This document shows, piece by piece, positions 17,256 to 26,437 of a stretch of DNA of 64,000 nucleotides. How positions within the stretch are numbered: position 1 is the first letter of the stretch; every line of letters begins with the position of its first letter. The stretch spans positions 1-64,000 of the forward strand of contig NZ_NPKJ01000025.1 of the NCBI RefSeq assembly GCF_002284575.1, given 5' to 3'. This stretch comes from Mesorhizobium temperatum (GTDB lineage Bacteria; Pseudomonadota; Alphaproteobacteria; Rhizobiales; Rhizobiaceae). The position numbers and the translations under genes are program-made. Below the pieces are notes generated by a model. The model saw nothing but the letters and a program-made list of their open reading frames with translations. It searched no databases and was not told where the DNA came from.

Positions 17256-17648
17256 ATGATTGTCAAAAACTTGTCGAAGTGGTTCGGCGCGACTTCGATG
17301 GCTGTCTTTCTCCTGGCATCGACTGCCCCGTCGCACGCTGAATCCTATTCCAACCTGCAAGGCAAGGGATACGAGACCGGCAAGCTGTCGCGTGGTGCAT
17401 CAGGCTCGCTGGGCTGGTTCGTTTCCAACGGCGAGAAAAAGTACTTCTGCAGAATGCGAGTGGGGGTCGCCTATGTGGGCAATACAGGTATGGTCGCGTT
17501 TACCTCGTCAGGCCGGCAAATCCCGGCGGACAGGAAAGTCTACGAAAATTATACCGGAGGACCGGATCCCTCCATTCCGCAACTTTCGGACTTGAAGGCC
17601 GGCAAGCCCAATGCGCGAGATGTCGGCAGTTGCGGTCCTGCGAAATGA
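17256..17648 (+). CDS. Secreted hypothetical protein
   Basis: A signal peptide is visible: MIVKNLSKWFG, a hydrophobic core TSMAVFLLAS and SHA as cleavage site. The mature part is about 105 residues with two cysteines (YFCRMRV and GSCGPAK) that could form a disulfide. I do not recognise the family. The start is chosen at 17256 because GGGGAG lies 8 bases before it. A 17-bp duplication (17211-17244) lies just upstream. Confidence 0.75.
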   Translation: MIVKNLSKWFGATSMAVFLLASTAPSHAESYSNLQGKGYETGKLSRGASGSLGWFVSNGEKKYFCRMRVGVAYVGNTGMVAFTSSGRQIPADRKVYENYTGGPDPSIPQLSDLKAGKPNARDVGSCGPAK

Positions 17649-17682
17649 CCCGTCCGTCAAGCTGTCCTGAATAGTTCAAATC

Positions 17683-17768
17683 TGGTGCGGACGACGGGAA
17701 TCGAACCCGTACGATCAGAGATCGAGGGATTTTAAGTCCCTTGCGTCTACCAATTCCGCCACGTCCGC
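17683..17768 (-). tRNA. tRNA-Leu (anticodon UAA)
   Basis: On the minus strand the sequence starts GCGGACGUGGCGGAAUUGG, has anticodon loop CUUAAAA, a long variable arm and T arm GGGUUCGAUUCCC. Acceptor arms GCGGACG and CGUCCGC pair perfectly, and CCA is encoded. Type II structure with UAA anticodon identifies leucine. Confidence 0.97.
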
Positions 17769-18083
17769 AGGCCAGTCCTTTTCAGCCGCCAGCGAAAGGC
17801 CGTCAAGCCACCTTCTGCCATCGAAAAACCTCGCACTGGAAGCACGCCCTTGTCGCTGCGCTGCAAACGCCCTTCCACGTCGTCATTCCCATGGTCTGCG
17901 CCGCGTAGCTTCGCTCCTTGCTCCGCCCTAGGATGACGAAGTCGTGGTGACCCTGTGGCCAATCGCTGGCCAGCGGCAATCCCTTCGCCAGCGGGGGCCA
18001 ATCACCCACTGAGATTCGAACAAGGTCGCTGGAACCATTTCGGAGCGGCTGAGTTTCGGACTGAAGCTACTGGAACCCCTGAC

Positions 18084-18293
18084 ATGGCAGAGTTTGACAC
18101 AGGACAAGGGAAGTCTGTTGCCAACGCCGTACGGCAATTGATCCGTTCCGAAGACTATCGCCGGCACTTGCACGGCGTGCTGAACCTTGCCGTCGACCCA
18201 CGACTGCCCAGCACCCTTGTCCCATTGCTTGAGGCGCTTGACCGGGCCGGGCGGGAGCCATTTCCGCACTCCCGGTGCCAAAACGAGCGATGA
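18084..18293 (+). CDS. Small hypothetical protein
   Basis: A 69-residue frame starting MAEFDTGQGKSVANAVRQL after GGAACCCCTGAC. The middle, HLHGVLNLAVDPRLPSTLVP followed by LLEALDRA, has a weak likeness to the LPxxLxxLLxxLD core of NepR anti-sigma factors, but the rest does not fit and no general-stress-response genes are nearby. Codon use is coding-like. It precedes another small gene on the same strand by 28 bp. Confidence 0.4.
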   Translation: MAEFDTGQGKSVANAVRQLIRSEDYRRHLHGVLNLAVDPRLPSTLVPLLEALDRAGREPFPHSRCQNER

Positions 18294-18321
18294 CCGGGCA
18301 ACGCGCCAATCCTCCACCCCC

Positions 18322-18501
18322 ATGGTTCAACGCTACGGCATTGAGAAGACACCTGAAGGCACCTGGGACATCATCGATATGTTCACGGGGCTGCCGGTTG
18401 TCGAAGTCGGCGTCCCCTTGATCGACATGCCGATCGAAGAGGCCGACGATCTGGTCGACCTTCTCAACTGCCGCGACAGGGAGCAGCGGGAGGATACTTA
18501 A
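18322..18501 (+). CDS. Small conserved-type hypothetical protein
   Basis: A 59-residue protein beginning MVQRYGIEKTPEGTWDIIDM, continuing FTGLPVVEVG and an acidic helix EEADDLVDLLNC. Short proteins with this WxVxDxxTGxP then EEADDMVDLLN layout are frequent in rhizobia; no function is known. No strong ribosome site precedes the ATG. Confidence 0.6.
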   Translation: MVQRYGIEKTPEGTWDIIDMFTGLPVVEVGVPLIDMPIEEADDLVDLLNCRDREQREDT

Positions 18502-18641
18502 CGGCCGTCTCCCAGGCTACCGCGAAAGCGCGTCCCCCGTTCGGAGGATGCGTTGGGGCGTTCTGCCTTGGTAGGCTCCAATCAGTAAGCGGTTCGCGTT
18601 TATACCTGGCGTCGTTCTATACGAACCATGGAGAAATTGTC

Positions 18642-19094
18642 ATGCTCAAGCTCGCCTCTGTCCTGGCGCTGCTGCTTGTCGGGACAGCGCCTCTGTTTGC
18701 CGATGACATGCCTGTGAATGCGGACAGTATCAAAAGGGGCCCTGCTCCTGCTGTCCTTCCGGCTGGCGCGAACCTGGCTGTCATGGCTGGAGATCCCTCA
18801 AAGGATGGCAGCTTTGTGCTGCGATTGAAGATGCCAGCCGGCTACAAGATTGCCGCACACAATCATCCCACCGCGGAATATATAACGGTGCTGTCCGGTA
18901 ACTTTCATATTGGAATGGGCGATAAGCTCGACGAGGCGAAAGGCACCGAACTGACTGCTGGCGGCTTCGGGATTGCGCCGGCCGCAACGAATCACTTCGC
19001 CTGGACGACAAGCGATACGATTATCCAGGTGCATGGCGAGGGGCCGTTCGCGATCACCTACGTCAATCCGGCGGACGATCCGAGCAAAAAGTGA
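18642..19094 (+). CDS. Exported cupin-domain protein
   Basis: The 150-residue protein has a signal peptide (MLKLASVLALLLVGTAPLFA, cleavage near residue 20). The single cupin barrel shows the metal-binding motif in MPAGYKIAAHNHPTAEYITV (H-x-H...E) and the second motif near GFGIAPAATNHFAWT (H). It is therefore probably a metal-binding periplasmic protein of unknown reaction. GGAG lies 11 bases before the ATG. It is a single gene. Confidence 0.85.
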   Translation: MLKLASVLALLLVGTAPLFADDMPVNADSIKRGPAPAVLPAGANLAVMAGDPSKDGSFVLRLKMPAGYKIAAHNHPTAEYITVLSGNFHIGMGDKLDEAKGTELTAGGFGIAPAATNHFAWTTSDTIIQVHGEGPFAITYVNPADDPSKK

Positions 19095-19470
19095 CAATTC
19101 GGGGAGTGCCCTCTGAACGGCCAGATCAGGCAATTCGAGTTCTGATCTGAGTTTTCCCCGAACGCGATTCAAAAAGGTCCACCAACGAGTGGCAAGCTGA
19201 TTTGCCGCAAACGGAATCGTATTCCGGTTGGGGCACTTTGCCGTGGATGTCGCCTGAAACAAAAACCCGCCTCGGCGGCGGGTGGTTGGCGCAATCAGCA
19301 CCACGCCGAAATCAATGGCATATAAGCCGTCACAAGCAACGAATCACGGGCTCGCAACAGGCGCGAAAATCGCGGTCTCGGTGAAGGCCGAGGAGCGCTC
19401 AGGCAATCCGCTGATCTCGCTGGTCAAAACGCCATCGGCTTGGCACAGTCGGGAAAATAGGAGTCTCTTC
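19095..19470. other. Intergenic region before adenine deaminase, with an orphan terminator-like hairpin
   Basis: The first part (about 19098-19162) begins TTCGGGGA and ends TCCCCGAA, possibly the end of the cupin transcript. At about 19262-19285 ACCCGCC and GGCGGGT flank a short loop, and the A-run lies on the left, so it would terminate minus-strand transcription, although no minus-strand gene starts nearby. An open frame running into adenine deaminase from 19282 is not supported. Confidence 0.5.
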
Positions 19471-21282
19471 ATGGCGAAGACCGCGCGTGCGACAAAACCA
19501 AAACCTTGGGCCGAGGCGGCGACGCATCTGGTCGACGTCGCGATGGGCAGGAGGCCCGCCGATCTCGTCATCCGCAACGGGCGCTGGGTCAACGTTCACT
19601 CCGGCGAGATCATCGCCGGCACCGACATTGCCATTGCCGGCGGCCGCTTCGCCTATTGCGGGCCGAATGCCGGCCACGCCATAGGGCAGGGCACCAAGGT
19701 GGTCGACGCCGGTGGGCGCTACCTGGTGCCGGGCCTCTGCGACGCGCATATGCATGTCGAGAGCGGCATGGTGACGGTGACGGAGTTCTGCCGCGCCGTC
19801 ATCCCGCATGGCACCACCTCGATGTTCATCGACCCGCACGAGATCGCCAACGTGCTCGGCCTGCCGGGTGTGCGGCTGATGCATGACGAGGCTGTCGCCA
19901 TGCCGATCAACGTGCTCGTGCAGATGCCGTCCTGCGTGCCCTCCGCACCAGGGCTGGAGCATGCCGGCGCCGAGCTCACGGTCGCCGATGTCGCCGAGGC
20001 GATGGCGTGGGAAAACATCATCGGGCTTGGCGAGGTTATGAACTTTCCCGGTGTCGCGGCCAACGATCCGGTGATGGCGGGCGAGATCGCCGCGACGGTG
20101 AGAGCGGGCAAGACCGTCGGCGGCCATTATGCCTCGCGTGATCTCGGCCTGCCGTTCCACGGCTACGTCGCCGGCGGACCCGAGGACGACCACGAAGGTA
20201 CGCGCGCCGAGGACGCCGTCGCCCGCGTCCGCCAGGGCATGAAGGCGATGCTCAGGTTGGGCTCGGCCTGGTACGACGTCGCCTCGCAGATCAAGGCGGT
20301 GACGGAGAGCGGGCTCGACCCGCGCAACTTCATCCTGTGCACCGACGACAGCCATTCCGGCACGCTTGTCCATGAGGGCCATATGGACCGGGTGGTCAGG
20401 CACGCCATCAGCCAGGGACTGAAGCCGGTGACGGCGATCCAGATGGCGACGCTCAACACCGCCCAGCATTTCAGGCTGGAGCGCGAGTTGGGTTCGATCG
20501 CGCCGGGACGGCTTGCCGATCTGCTGATCGTCTCCGATTTGGCCGCAATGACCATCGACGAGGTCTATGGCCGCGGCGTCAGGCTGGCCAAGGGCGGCAA
20601 GCTCGACATCGACATTCCCGCCTATGACTATCCGAAGACGGCAAAGAACACCGTCAAGCTCGGCAAGAAGCTCAAACCGGGGGATTTCGACATCATCGCG
20701 CCTATCGGCGCCAACGAGGTTCGGGTGCGGGTCATCGGCGTGATCGAGAACCAGGCGCCGACGCGCGCGCTCGAGGCCGATCTCCCGGTGGAGGACGGGC
20801 TGGTCGCCATGGACCGCCGCAACGACGTCTGCCAGATCGCGCTGGTCGAGCGCCATCTGGGCACGGGCGGCGTCACCAATGCCTTCGTCTCCGGCTTCGG
20901 CTATATGAGCGACTGCGCCATGGCCTCCAGCGTGGCGCATGATGCGCACCACATCATCGTCGTCGGCACCAGCAAGCAGGACATGGCGCTGGCGGTCAAC
21001 CGGCTGGGCGAGGTCGGCGGCGGTGTCGTGCTGTTCTCCAAGGGCAAGGAACTGGCGCTGGTCGAAATGCCGATCGCCGGGCTGATGTCGGACGAGCGCG
21101 CCGAAATCGTCGCGGCCAAGGCCGACAGGCTGACCGAGGCGATGCGCCAGATGGGCTGTTCGCTGAACAACGCCTACATGCAGCACTCGCTGCTGGCGCT
21201 GGTCGTCATCCCGGAACTGAGGATTTCCGATGTCGGCCTGATCGACGTGACGACCTTCCAGAAGGTCGACCTGTTCGTCTGA
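19471..21282 (+). CDS. ade: Adenine deaminase
   Basis: The 603-residue enzyme deaminates adenine to hypoxanthine in purine salvage. It is a two-metal amidohydrolase: DAHMHVESGMVTVTEF holds the metal-binding HxH. Further family segments are HGTTSMFIDPHEIANVLG, GGHYASRDLGLPFHGYVAGG, LCTDDSHSG and the C-terminal ade domain (GLVAMDRRNDVCQIALVERH, GGGVVLFSKGKELA). The start at 19471 is fixed by GGAG 10 bases before it (AATAGGAGTCTCTTC). Confidence 0.95.
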   Translation: MAKTARATKPKPWAEAATHLVDVAMGRRPADLVIRNGRWVNVHSGEIIAGTDIAIAGGRFAYCGPNAGHAIGQGTKVVDAGGRYLVPGLCDAHMHVESGMVTVTEFCRAVIPHGTTSMFIDPHEIANVLGLPGVRLMHDEAVAMPINVLVQMPSCVPSAPGLEHAGAELTVADVAEAMAWENIIGLGEVMNFPGVAANDPVMAGEIAATVRAGKTVGGHYASRDLGLPFHGYVAGGPEDDHEGTRAEDAVARVRQGMKAMLRLGSAWYDVASQIKAVTESGLDPRNFILCTDDSHSGTLVHEGHMDRVVRHAISQGLKPVTAIQMATLNTAQHFRLERELGSIAPGRLADLLIVSDLAAMTIDEVYGRGVRLAKGGKLDIDIPAYDYPKTAKNTVKLGKKLKPGDFDIIAPIGANEVRVRVIGVIENQAPTRALEADLPVEDGLVAMDRRNDVCQIALVERHLGTGGVTNAFVSGFGYMSDCAMASSVAHDAHHIIVVGTSKQDMALAVNRLGEVGGGVVLFSKGKELALVEMPIAGLMSDERAEIVAAKADRLTEAMRQMGCSLNNAYMQHSLLALVVIPELRISDVGLIDVTTFQKVDLFV

Positions 21283-21310
21283 CAACGACCAAGGGCGAGC
21301 CCCACGTCGC

Positions 21311-22477
21311 TCATCCGCCAGTGGCGATGGTCAGCACCTTGAACGGCGTGGTGATGACGATCTCGGCGACGGAGCCGACGGCCTTGCCGATGCCCTGGCC
21401 GAGATTGTCGATCGGCTGCGCCGGATTGACCTCGTCTGACGCCAGGCCGGCCGGCGCGCGCAGCCGGTCGCCGAGCAACTGCACCAGGAACGGGTTGTCG
21501 GCGAATTTGGCGTGGTTCAGACGGTCGCCGCCTTTGGTCTTGCTCAGGTCGACCACCGAAACGCCATAGCTGGCGAGGTCGGCCGCATCGCCATAGTCGC
21601 CGACGCGCGGCTTGTCGCCGGAGATCAGGGAGGAGAGTCTCAGGGCGCGATCATCGCCCGAAAGCAGGATGGCGAAAGGCTTGTCGGGCTTGCCGTAGCG
21701 GATCATCTGCTTCTTGAACACGTCGACATCGATATCGGGCGAGGCCAGGATCACATAGCCAAGCTTGTCGCTGAGATCGCGGTCGCCGGTGATGGCAAGC
21801 TGGCGCAGCGCTTCCATCGTCACCCAGGTGCCCATCGAATGGGCGATGATGTCGATGCTCTTGGCCTTGGTCTTGGCCAGCATCCGCAACGTCTCTTCGA
21901 GATCGTCGCGCGCCGCGTTGGCGCTTTCCTTGTCGTAGATATAGCCCGTGGTCTTGCCGCTCGACGCCCATGAGAACAGCACCGGCGTGCCGGAGTATTT
22001 CGTGTCGTGCGCGATCTGCGTCAGCCGGTAGATGCCGTCGTCGAAACCGTTGTTGAAGCCGTGCACGAAAACCAGGGCGCGGTCGCCGCGCATCGCGATG
22101 TCGGCGCCGACCGCCTTGGCGAATTGCGGGGCGCCTTCGTAGAATTCGACCTCTGTTGCTGTGAAGTCCTTCGCCGGATTGCTGTTGGCGGAGCCCCTGA
22201 CCCGCTCGATGGCGCCGACCTGATGGACCTTCGGAACGGTGACCTCGACACTGGCAAAACTGGTGGTTGGTGAACGGTCACCGTCAAACACCTGCCGCGG
22301 GTCCTTCGTCGCCTTTTTTCGGGTGGTGGCGACGAAGATCTCATGCGTGGCGGCGATGTCGGAGGCAGGCACCGTGACGGTCGTCGTGTTGAGAAGGTCG
22401 TGTGTCTTGCGGCCGGCACAGCCGGTAACGGCGAGCGCAAACGCTACGACGAGAAAAGTCTTCGAACGCACGGTCAC
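21311..22477 (-). CDS. DUF900 alpha/beta-hydrolase lipoprotein, copy 1
   Basis: The start is a GTG at 22477 (VTVRSKTFLVVAFALAVTGC) preceded by GGGAG; it gives a lipoprotein signal with lipobox VTGC. The 388-residue protein carries the DUF900 hydrolase: EIFVATTRKK, FVHGFNNGFDDGIYRL, VLFSWASSGKT and the nucleophile elbow IIAHSMGTWVTMEALRQL. DUF900 proteins are predicted esterases or lipases. It lies downstream of a close paralogue on the same strand, with 153 bp between them. Location would be a membrane-anchored periplasmic protein. Confidence 0.88.
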   Translation of the reverse strand: MTVRSKTFLVVAFALAVTGCAGRKTHDLLNTTTVTVPASDIAATHEIFVATTRKKATKDPRQVFDGDRSPTTSFASVEVTVPKVHQVGAIERVRGSANSNPAKDFTATEVEFYEGAPQFAKAVGADIAMRGDRALVFVHGFNNGFDDGIYRLTQIAHDTKYSGTPVLFSWASSGKTTGYIYDKESANAARDDLEETLRMLAKTKAKSIDIIAHSMGTWVTMEALRQLAITGDRDLSDKLGYVILASPDIDVDVFKKQMIRYGKPDKPFAILLSGDDRALRLSSLISGDKPRVGDYGDAADLASYGVSVVDLSKTKGGDRLNHAKFADNPFLVQLLGDRLRAPAGLASDEVNPAQPIDNLGQGIGKAVGSVAEIVITTPFKVLTIATGG

Positions 22478-22630
22478 GCAGGCTCCCGCAGGAGGGACGT
22501 CAAGCTGGTGACGTCGCTCGCTATTTCGATAAAGCCAGGGGCCGGCCCGGTCCAGTTGAAAGTGATACGATGCTGCCGCAACTGTGAACATGCACGACGA
22601 AAGCCTCCGCAACCGGGAGTAGAGCGCATC

Positions 22631-23698
22631 TTACTGTCCGAGCAGGCTGATGCGGTCGGTCACCTCGCGGTCGCTGGCAAATCCGTCATCCTCGCGCAGC
22701 CGCTGGCCGATCATCTTCACCAACTCGGGGTTGTCGGCAAATTTGGTGTGGTTGAAGCGATCCGATCCCTTAACGCTGGAGAGATCGACGACGCTCACGC
22801 CATAGTCGGCGAGGTCGGCGGCGTCCTTGTAGTCGCCGACGCGCGGCCGCGAACCGGCGATCAGGCCGGAGAGCCGCAGCGCCCGGTCGTCGTCGGACAA
22901 AAGCAGGATGAATGGCTTGTTCGGCTTGCCGTAGCGGCGCATCTGGCTCTTGAACACGTCGACATCGATGTCGGGCGAGGCCAGCACGACGTCGCCGAGC
23001 TTGCCGTTGAGATCGCGGTCGCCGTTGATGGCGAGCTGGCGCAGCGCTTCCATGGTGACCCAGGTCCCCAGCGAATGCGCGACGATGTCGATGCGCCGCG
23101 CGCCGGTCTGCGAAAGCATTCTCAGCGTCACTTCCAGTTGGTCGCGGGCAGCACTGGCGCTTTCCCTGTCGTAGACATAGTCCCGGGTCTTGGCGCCCGA
23201 CGCCCAGGAAAACAGCACCGGCGTGCCCGGGTAGCCGGAATCATGGGCGATCTGGGTGACGCGGTAGACGGCGGCGTCGAAGCCGGTGTTGTAGCCGTGG
23301 ACGAAGACCATGACGCGGCCGCCGCGCGCGGCGATGTCGGCACTGAGCGCGCTGGAGAATTTCGGCGCGGTGTCGTAGCCGACGACGTCGGAGGCCATGA
23401 AGTATTTGGCCGGGTCGTTCGACTTGCCGCGCGAGCGCCGCTCGATCTGACCGGTTTCATGGGTCCCCGGCACGGTGACGTTGGCGCGGGCATAGTTCAG
23501 CGTGGCCGAGCGCTCACGGTCGAAAACCTTGCTGGGATCGTCGGAGCGCTTGCGCGTCGTGGCGATAAAGATGCTGTGGTTGCCGGCGATGTCCGTCACC
23601 GGCGCGGACACCATAGCGCTGCCGAGCAGTTCCTCGGTCTGCCGGCCGCCACAGCCGGCAACGAGCAAGGCAAGGACAAGGATGCAAATCTTCTTCAA
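22631..23698 (-). CDS. DUF900 alpha/beta-hydrolase lipoprotein, copy 2
   Basis: It starts with a TTG codon at 23698 (MKKICILVLALLVAGCGG), giving a typical lipoprotein signal with lipobox VAGC; the ribosome site is weak. The 355-residue protein aligns with copy 1 throughout: FIATTRKRSDDP, FVHGYNTGFDAAVYRV, VLFSWASGAKTRDY, IVAHSLGTWVTMEALRQLA and PDIDVDVFKSQMRRYGKP. Copy 1 and copy 2 are clearly a tandem duplication that has diverged, and copy 1 has an extended C terminus. Confidence 0.88.
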   Translation of the reverse strand: MKKICILVLALLVAGCGGRQTEELLGSAMVSAPVTDIAGNHSIFIATTRKRSDDPSKVFDRERSATLNYARANVTVPGTHETGQIERRSRGKSNDPAKYFMASDVVGYDTAPKFSSALSADIAARGGRVMVFVHGYNTGFDAAVYRVTQIAHDSGYPGTPVLFSWASGAKTRDYVYDRESASAARDQLEVTLRMLSQTGARRIDIVAHSLGTWVTMEALRQLAINGDRDLNGKLGDVVLASPDIDVDVFKSQMRRYGKPNKPFILLLSDDDRALRLSGLIAGSRPRVGDYKDAADLADYGVSVVDLSSVKGSDRFNHTKFADNPELVKMIGQRLREDDGFASDREVTDRISLLGQ

Positions 23699-23904
23699 CT
23701 CTAGAATTCCACTCCGGCCGAAAGGCTTAATCCAATCTCCGCGAACCCTCCCGGACAGTCGAAGTGCGGCAGAAGTAAGTCATATCCACCCGAAATGCGC
23801 TCAGCGCCGCGCGACAGTCATCGCACTGTTGCGCGAAAGCCAGAACGGCGGCAGGCGTCACGAGCGCGTTGGGGCTTGTAAGCAACCACTTCAGGTTTGC
23901 GCTG
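23699..23904. other. Intergenic region upstream of the DUF900 pair
   Basis: Nothing coding is visible. It should contain the minus-strand promoter of the DUF900 genes. With the 168-bp repeat that follows it makes a gap of about 500 bp. Confidence 0.5.
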
Positions 23905-24072
23905 CCCCTCATTGCCCTGCCGGGCATTTCTCCCCGTTTAGTGACGGGGAGAAAGACACCTTCGCATAGGATTTCGCCAATCTCGAGCGTTGCAGGAAGG
24001 GTGCCGAAGTTGCGGCCAGCCCCTTCTCCCCGTCACTATACGGGGAGAAGATGCCGGCAGGCAGATGAGGGG
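23905..24072. repeat. 168-bp composite palindromic repeat, copy B
   Basis: Same start (CCCCTCAT), end (ATGAGGGG), internal hairpins and length as the copy at 9541-9708, with scattered single-base differences (for example GTTTAGTGAC instead of GTATAGTGAC in the first loop). Confidence 0.85.
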
Positions 24073-24195
24073 CAGCGCCGACATCGACGTTTGGCTTTTC
24101 CAACATGAGTTTATCTTAAGCGATTGCCCTGATCAAACACGTACGGCGTGTGCTAGCTTCGCGAACACCACAGACGATCCGGGGTAATTTTTCCG

Positions 24196-25452
24196 ATGAC
24201 CAGTTTCTCCTCCCGCGTCGCTGCCGCCGCCGCCGCGATCCGCGAGATTTTTCCGGAGACGCCGCTGCAGGAAAACGACTATCTGTCGAAGAAGACCGGC
24301 GCGCGCGTGCTGCTGAAACGCGAGGACCTGTCGCCGGTGCGCTCCTACAAGATCAGGGGCGCCTTCAATTTTTTCCGCAAGGCGCTCGATGCCGGCAACG
24401 ATGCCGAGCTGTTCGTCTGCGCTTCCGCCGGCAACCATGCGCAGGGCTTTGCCTTCGTCTGCCGTCATTTCGGCAAACGAGGCGTGGTATTCATGCCGGT
24501 GACGACGCCACAGCAGAAGATCGACAAGACGCGGCTGTTCGGTGGCGAGTTCGTCGAGATCAGGCTGGTCGGAGACTTTTTCGACGACTGCTACCGCGCC
24601 GCCTTCGAATTCACCGAGAGTGCCGGCGCGCACATGGTGCCGCCGTTCGATCACAAGGACATAATCGAGGGGCAGGCGACCGTCGCCTACGAGATATCAG
24701 GCCAGATGCCTGGCGCGCGGATGCCCGACATCATCATGCTGCCGGTCGGCGGCGGCGGCCTCGCGGCCGGTGTGACGCATTATTTCGCCGACCAGCGCCG
24801 CGACGCGCGCTTCGTCTTCTGCGAGCCGGCCGGCGCGCCAAGCCTGAGCGAGAGCCTCGCCACCGGCAAGCGCATCAAGCTCGCCAAGGTCGACAATTTC
24901 GTCGACGGCGCGGCGGTGGCCGAGATCGGCCGCGAGCCGTTGCGGCATCTCAGGGAGTTTGCCACTGAGTCCGTGCGGCTGATTCCGGAAAACCGGCTCT
25001 GCGCGACCATGATCGAGATGCTGAACGTCGAAGGCGTGGTGCTGGAGCCGGCCGGCGCACTAGCGATCGACGCGCTCAAGGATTTTTCCAAGAAGGAAAT
25101 CAGGGGCAAGACCATCGTCGCGGTGGTTTCAGGCGGCAATTTCGATTTCGAGCGGCTGCCGGACGTGAAGGAAAGGGCGCTGCGTTTCGAGGGGCTGAAG
25201 AAGTACTTCATCATCCGCTTTCCGCAGCGGCCGGGGGCGCTGCGCGATTTCCTCGAATTGCTCGGGCCTGACGATGACATTGCACGCTTCGAATACCTGA
25301 AGAAATCGGCGCGCAATTTCGGTTCGGTGCTGATTGGCATCGAAACCAAGGACCGTCGCAATTTCGAGCTGCTCAACGCAAATTTCGAGGCCGAGGGCGT
25401 CCAGTATCAGGACATCACCGACAACGAGACGCTGGCCGGGTTCATCATATGA
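24196..25452 (+). CDS. ilvA: Threonine ammonia-lyase (threonine dehydratase)
   Basis: The 418-residue PLP enzyme makes 2-oxobutanoate from threonine, the first step to isoleucine. PLP lysine K52 is in RSYKIRGAFN. ASAGNHAQGFAF binds substrate, and VGGGGLAAG binds PLP phosphate. After about residue 325 a single ACT-like regulatory domain (KKYFIIRFPQRPGALRDFLE) follows, the short form found in Bacillus and many alphaproteobacteria. Its stop codon overlaps the next start (ATGA). Confidence 0.94.
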   Translation: MTSFSSRVAAAAAAIREIFPETPLQENDYLSKKTGARVLLKREDLSPVRSYKIRGAFNFFRKALDAGNDAELFVCASAGNHAQGFAFVCRHFGKRGVVFMPVTTPQQKIDKTRLFGGEFVEIRLVGDFFDDCYRAAFEFTESAGAHMVPPFDHKDIIEGQATVAYEISGQMPGARMPDIIMLPVGGGGLAAGVTHYFADQRRDARFVFCEPAGAPSLSESLATGKRIKLAKVDNFVDGAAVAEIGREPLRHLREFATESVRLIPENRLCATMIEMLNVEGVVLEPAGALAIDALKDFSKKEIRGKTIVAVVSGGNFDFERLPDVKERALRFEGLKKYFIIRFPQRPGALRDFLELLGPDDDIARFEYLKKSARNFGSVLIGIETKDRRNFELLNANFEAEGVQYQDITDNETLAGFII

Positions 25453-26009
25453 GCGCTCAGGCGAAGATATTCGTTGCGTTGTTTTCCGGCATCAATGTCG
25501 GCGGCAACCGCATCGTCAAGATGGCCGAACTCCGGTCGTTCTTCGAGGAGCTCGGCTTTGGCGACGTCGCGACCTATGTGCAGAGCGGCAACGTCGTGTT
25601 CCGCTCGGCAAAGGGTGATGCCGCTACGCTGACTAAACAGCTGGAAGCGGCCTTCGAGAGGAAATGGGGATTTCACTCGCGCATCATGGTGCGCGATCTC
25701 GGCTGGTTCGAGCGGCTGGTGGCGGAAAATCCCTATCCGGAAATTGCAGGCGACCCGACCAAGCTCCACGCCTATGTGCTGGAGCGCGAGCCGACCGCCG
25801 ACGAGGTCGCGCGGCTGGCCGAAAAATGCACGGGTCCCGAACGGTTCGAGATCAGGGGCGACGTGCTTTACCTGCACGCACCGGAAGGTCTCGGCAAATC
25901 GGTGTTTGCCAATCTCATCCCGCGCACGCTGAAAGTGCCCGGCACCGCGCGCAACTGGCGCACGGTGCTGGCGCTGCTGGTGTTGGCCGGCCGAGGCGGC
26001 GGAGCGTAG
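25449..26009 (+). CDS. DUF1697 domain protein
   Basis: The 186-residue protein has the family's features: FVALFSGINVGGNRIVKMAELRSF, ATYVQSGNVVF near residue 40 and the C-terminal LYLHAPEGLGKSVFAN. No function is established. It overlaps ilvA by four bases and is probably co-translated with it, though no metabolic link is known. Confidence 0.88.
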   Translation: MSAQAKIFVALFSGINVGGNRIVKMAELRSFFEELGFGDVATYVQSGNVVFRSAKGDAATLTKQLEAAFERKWGFHSRIMVRDLGWFERLVAENPYPEIAGDPTKLHAYVLEREPTADEVARLAEKCTGPERFEIRGDVLYLHAPEGLGKSVFANLIPRTLKVPGTARNWRTVLALLVLAGRGGGA

Positions 26010-26013
26010 TCGC

Positions 26014-26307
26014 CTACGCTGCCGAAGCCCTTTTCCAATCGAAGGTCAGCTCTTCGCGGAAAGCGAAGCGTTTGATGTGGTCGGCGACGACCGTTTCCAG
26101 GCGCTCCAGCGAGCCGGCTTCGTCAGCGCTTACCGCGATGTGGAGTGCTGCCGGATCGGCATCGAGGACCGTGCGGCCCAGTGAGAGGTCGATGGTGCCG
26201 TGGTTCGGATCGAACTTGACAGGAAACTTGTGCGCCCAGTGCTTGCAGAGCTGCTGCAGATAACGGCTCGCATGTTCGGTAGCGACATCGACATGGCTGG
26301 TCGGCAT
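26014..26307 (-). CDS. DUF2218 domain protein
   Basis: A 97-residue protein, start MPTSHVDVATEHASRYLQQL after AGGAG. It contains the DUF2218 pattern (RYLQQLCKHWAHKFPV, ADPAALHIAVSADEAGSLERLETVVADHI, FDWKR) found in small proteobacterial proteins, often beside iron-siderophore genes; there is no such neighbour here. It converges with DUF1697, four bases apart. Confidence 0.82.
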   Translation of the reverse strand: MPTSHVDVATEHASRYLQQLCKHWAHKFPVKFDPNHGTIDLSLGRTVLDADPAALHIAVSADEAGSLERLETVVADHIKRFAFREELTFDWKRASAA

Positions 26308-26437
26308 GAATGGATTTCTCCTGAGGCAAGATGCGCCAATTTCGGAAGCAGGCGCGATCGCCGGACAGATAGGCGCGATCTCGAGAAACGCCATAAAATG
26401 TCCGGCTTGATCGTACCCGCTCTCGATCTTGTGATGG

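Noticed and set aside
19399..21285. 628-codon open frame opposite adenine deaminase
   Set aside because: Mirror frame of a confidently identified gene; residues are the typical Arg/Asp/His-rich shadow pattern.
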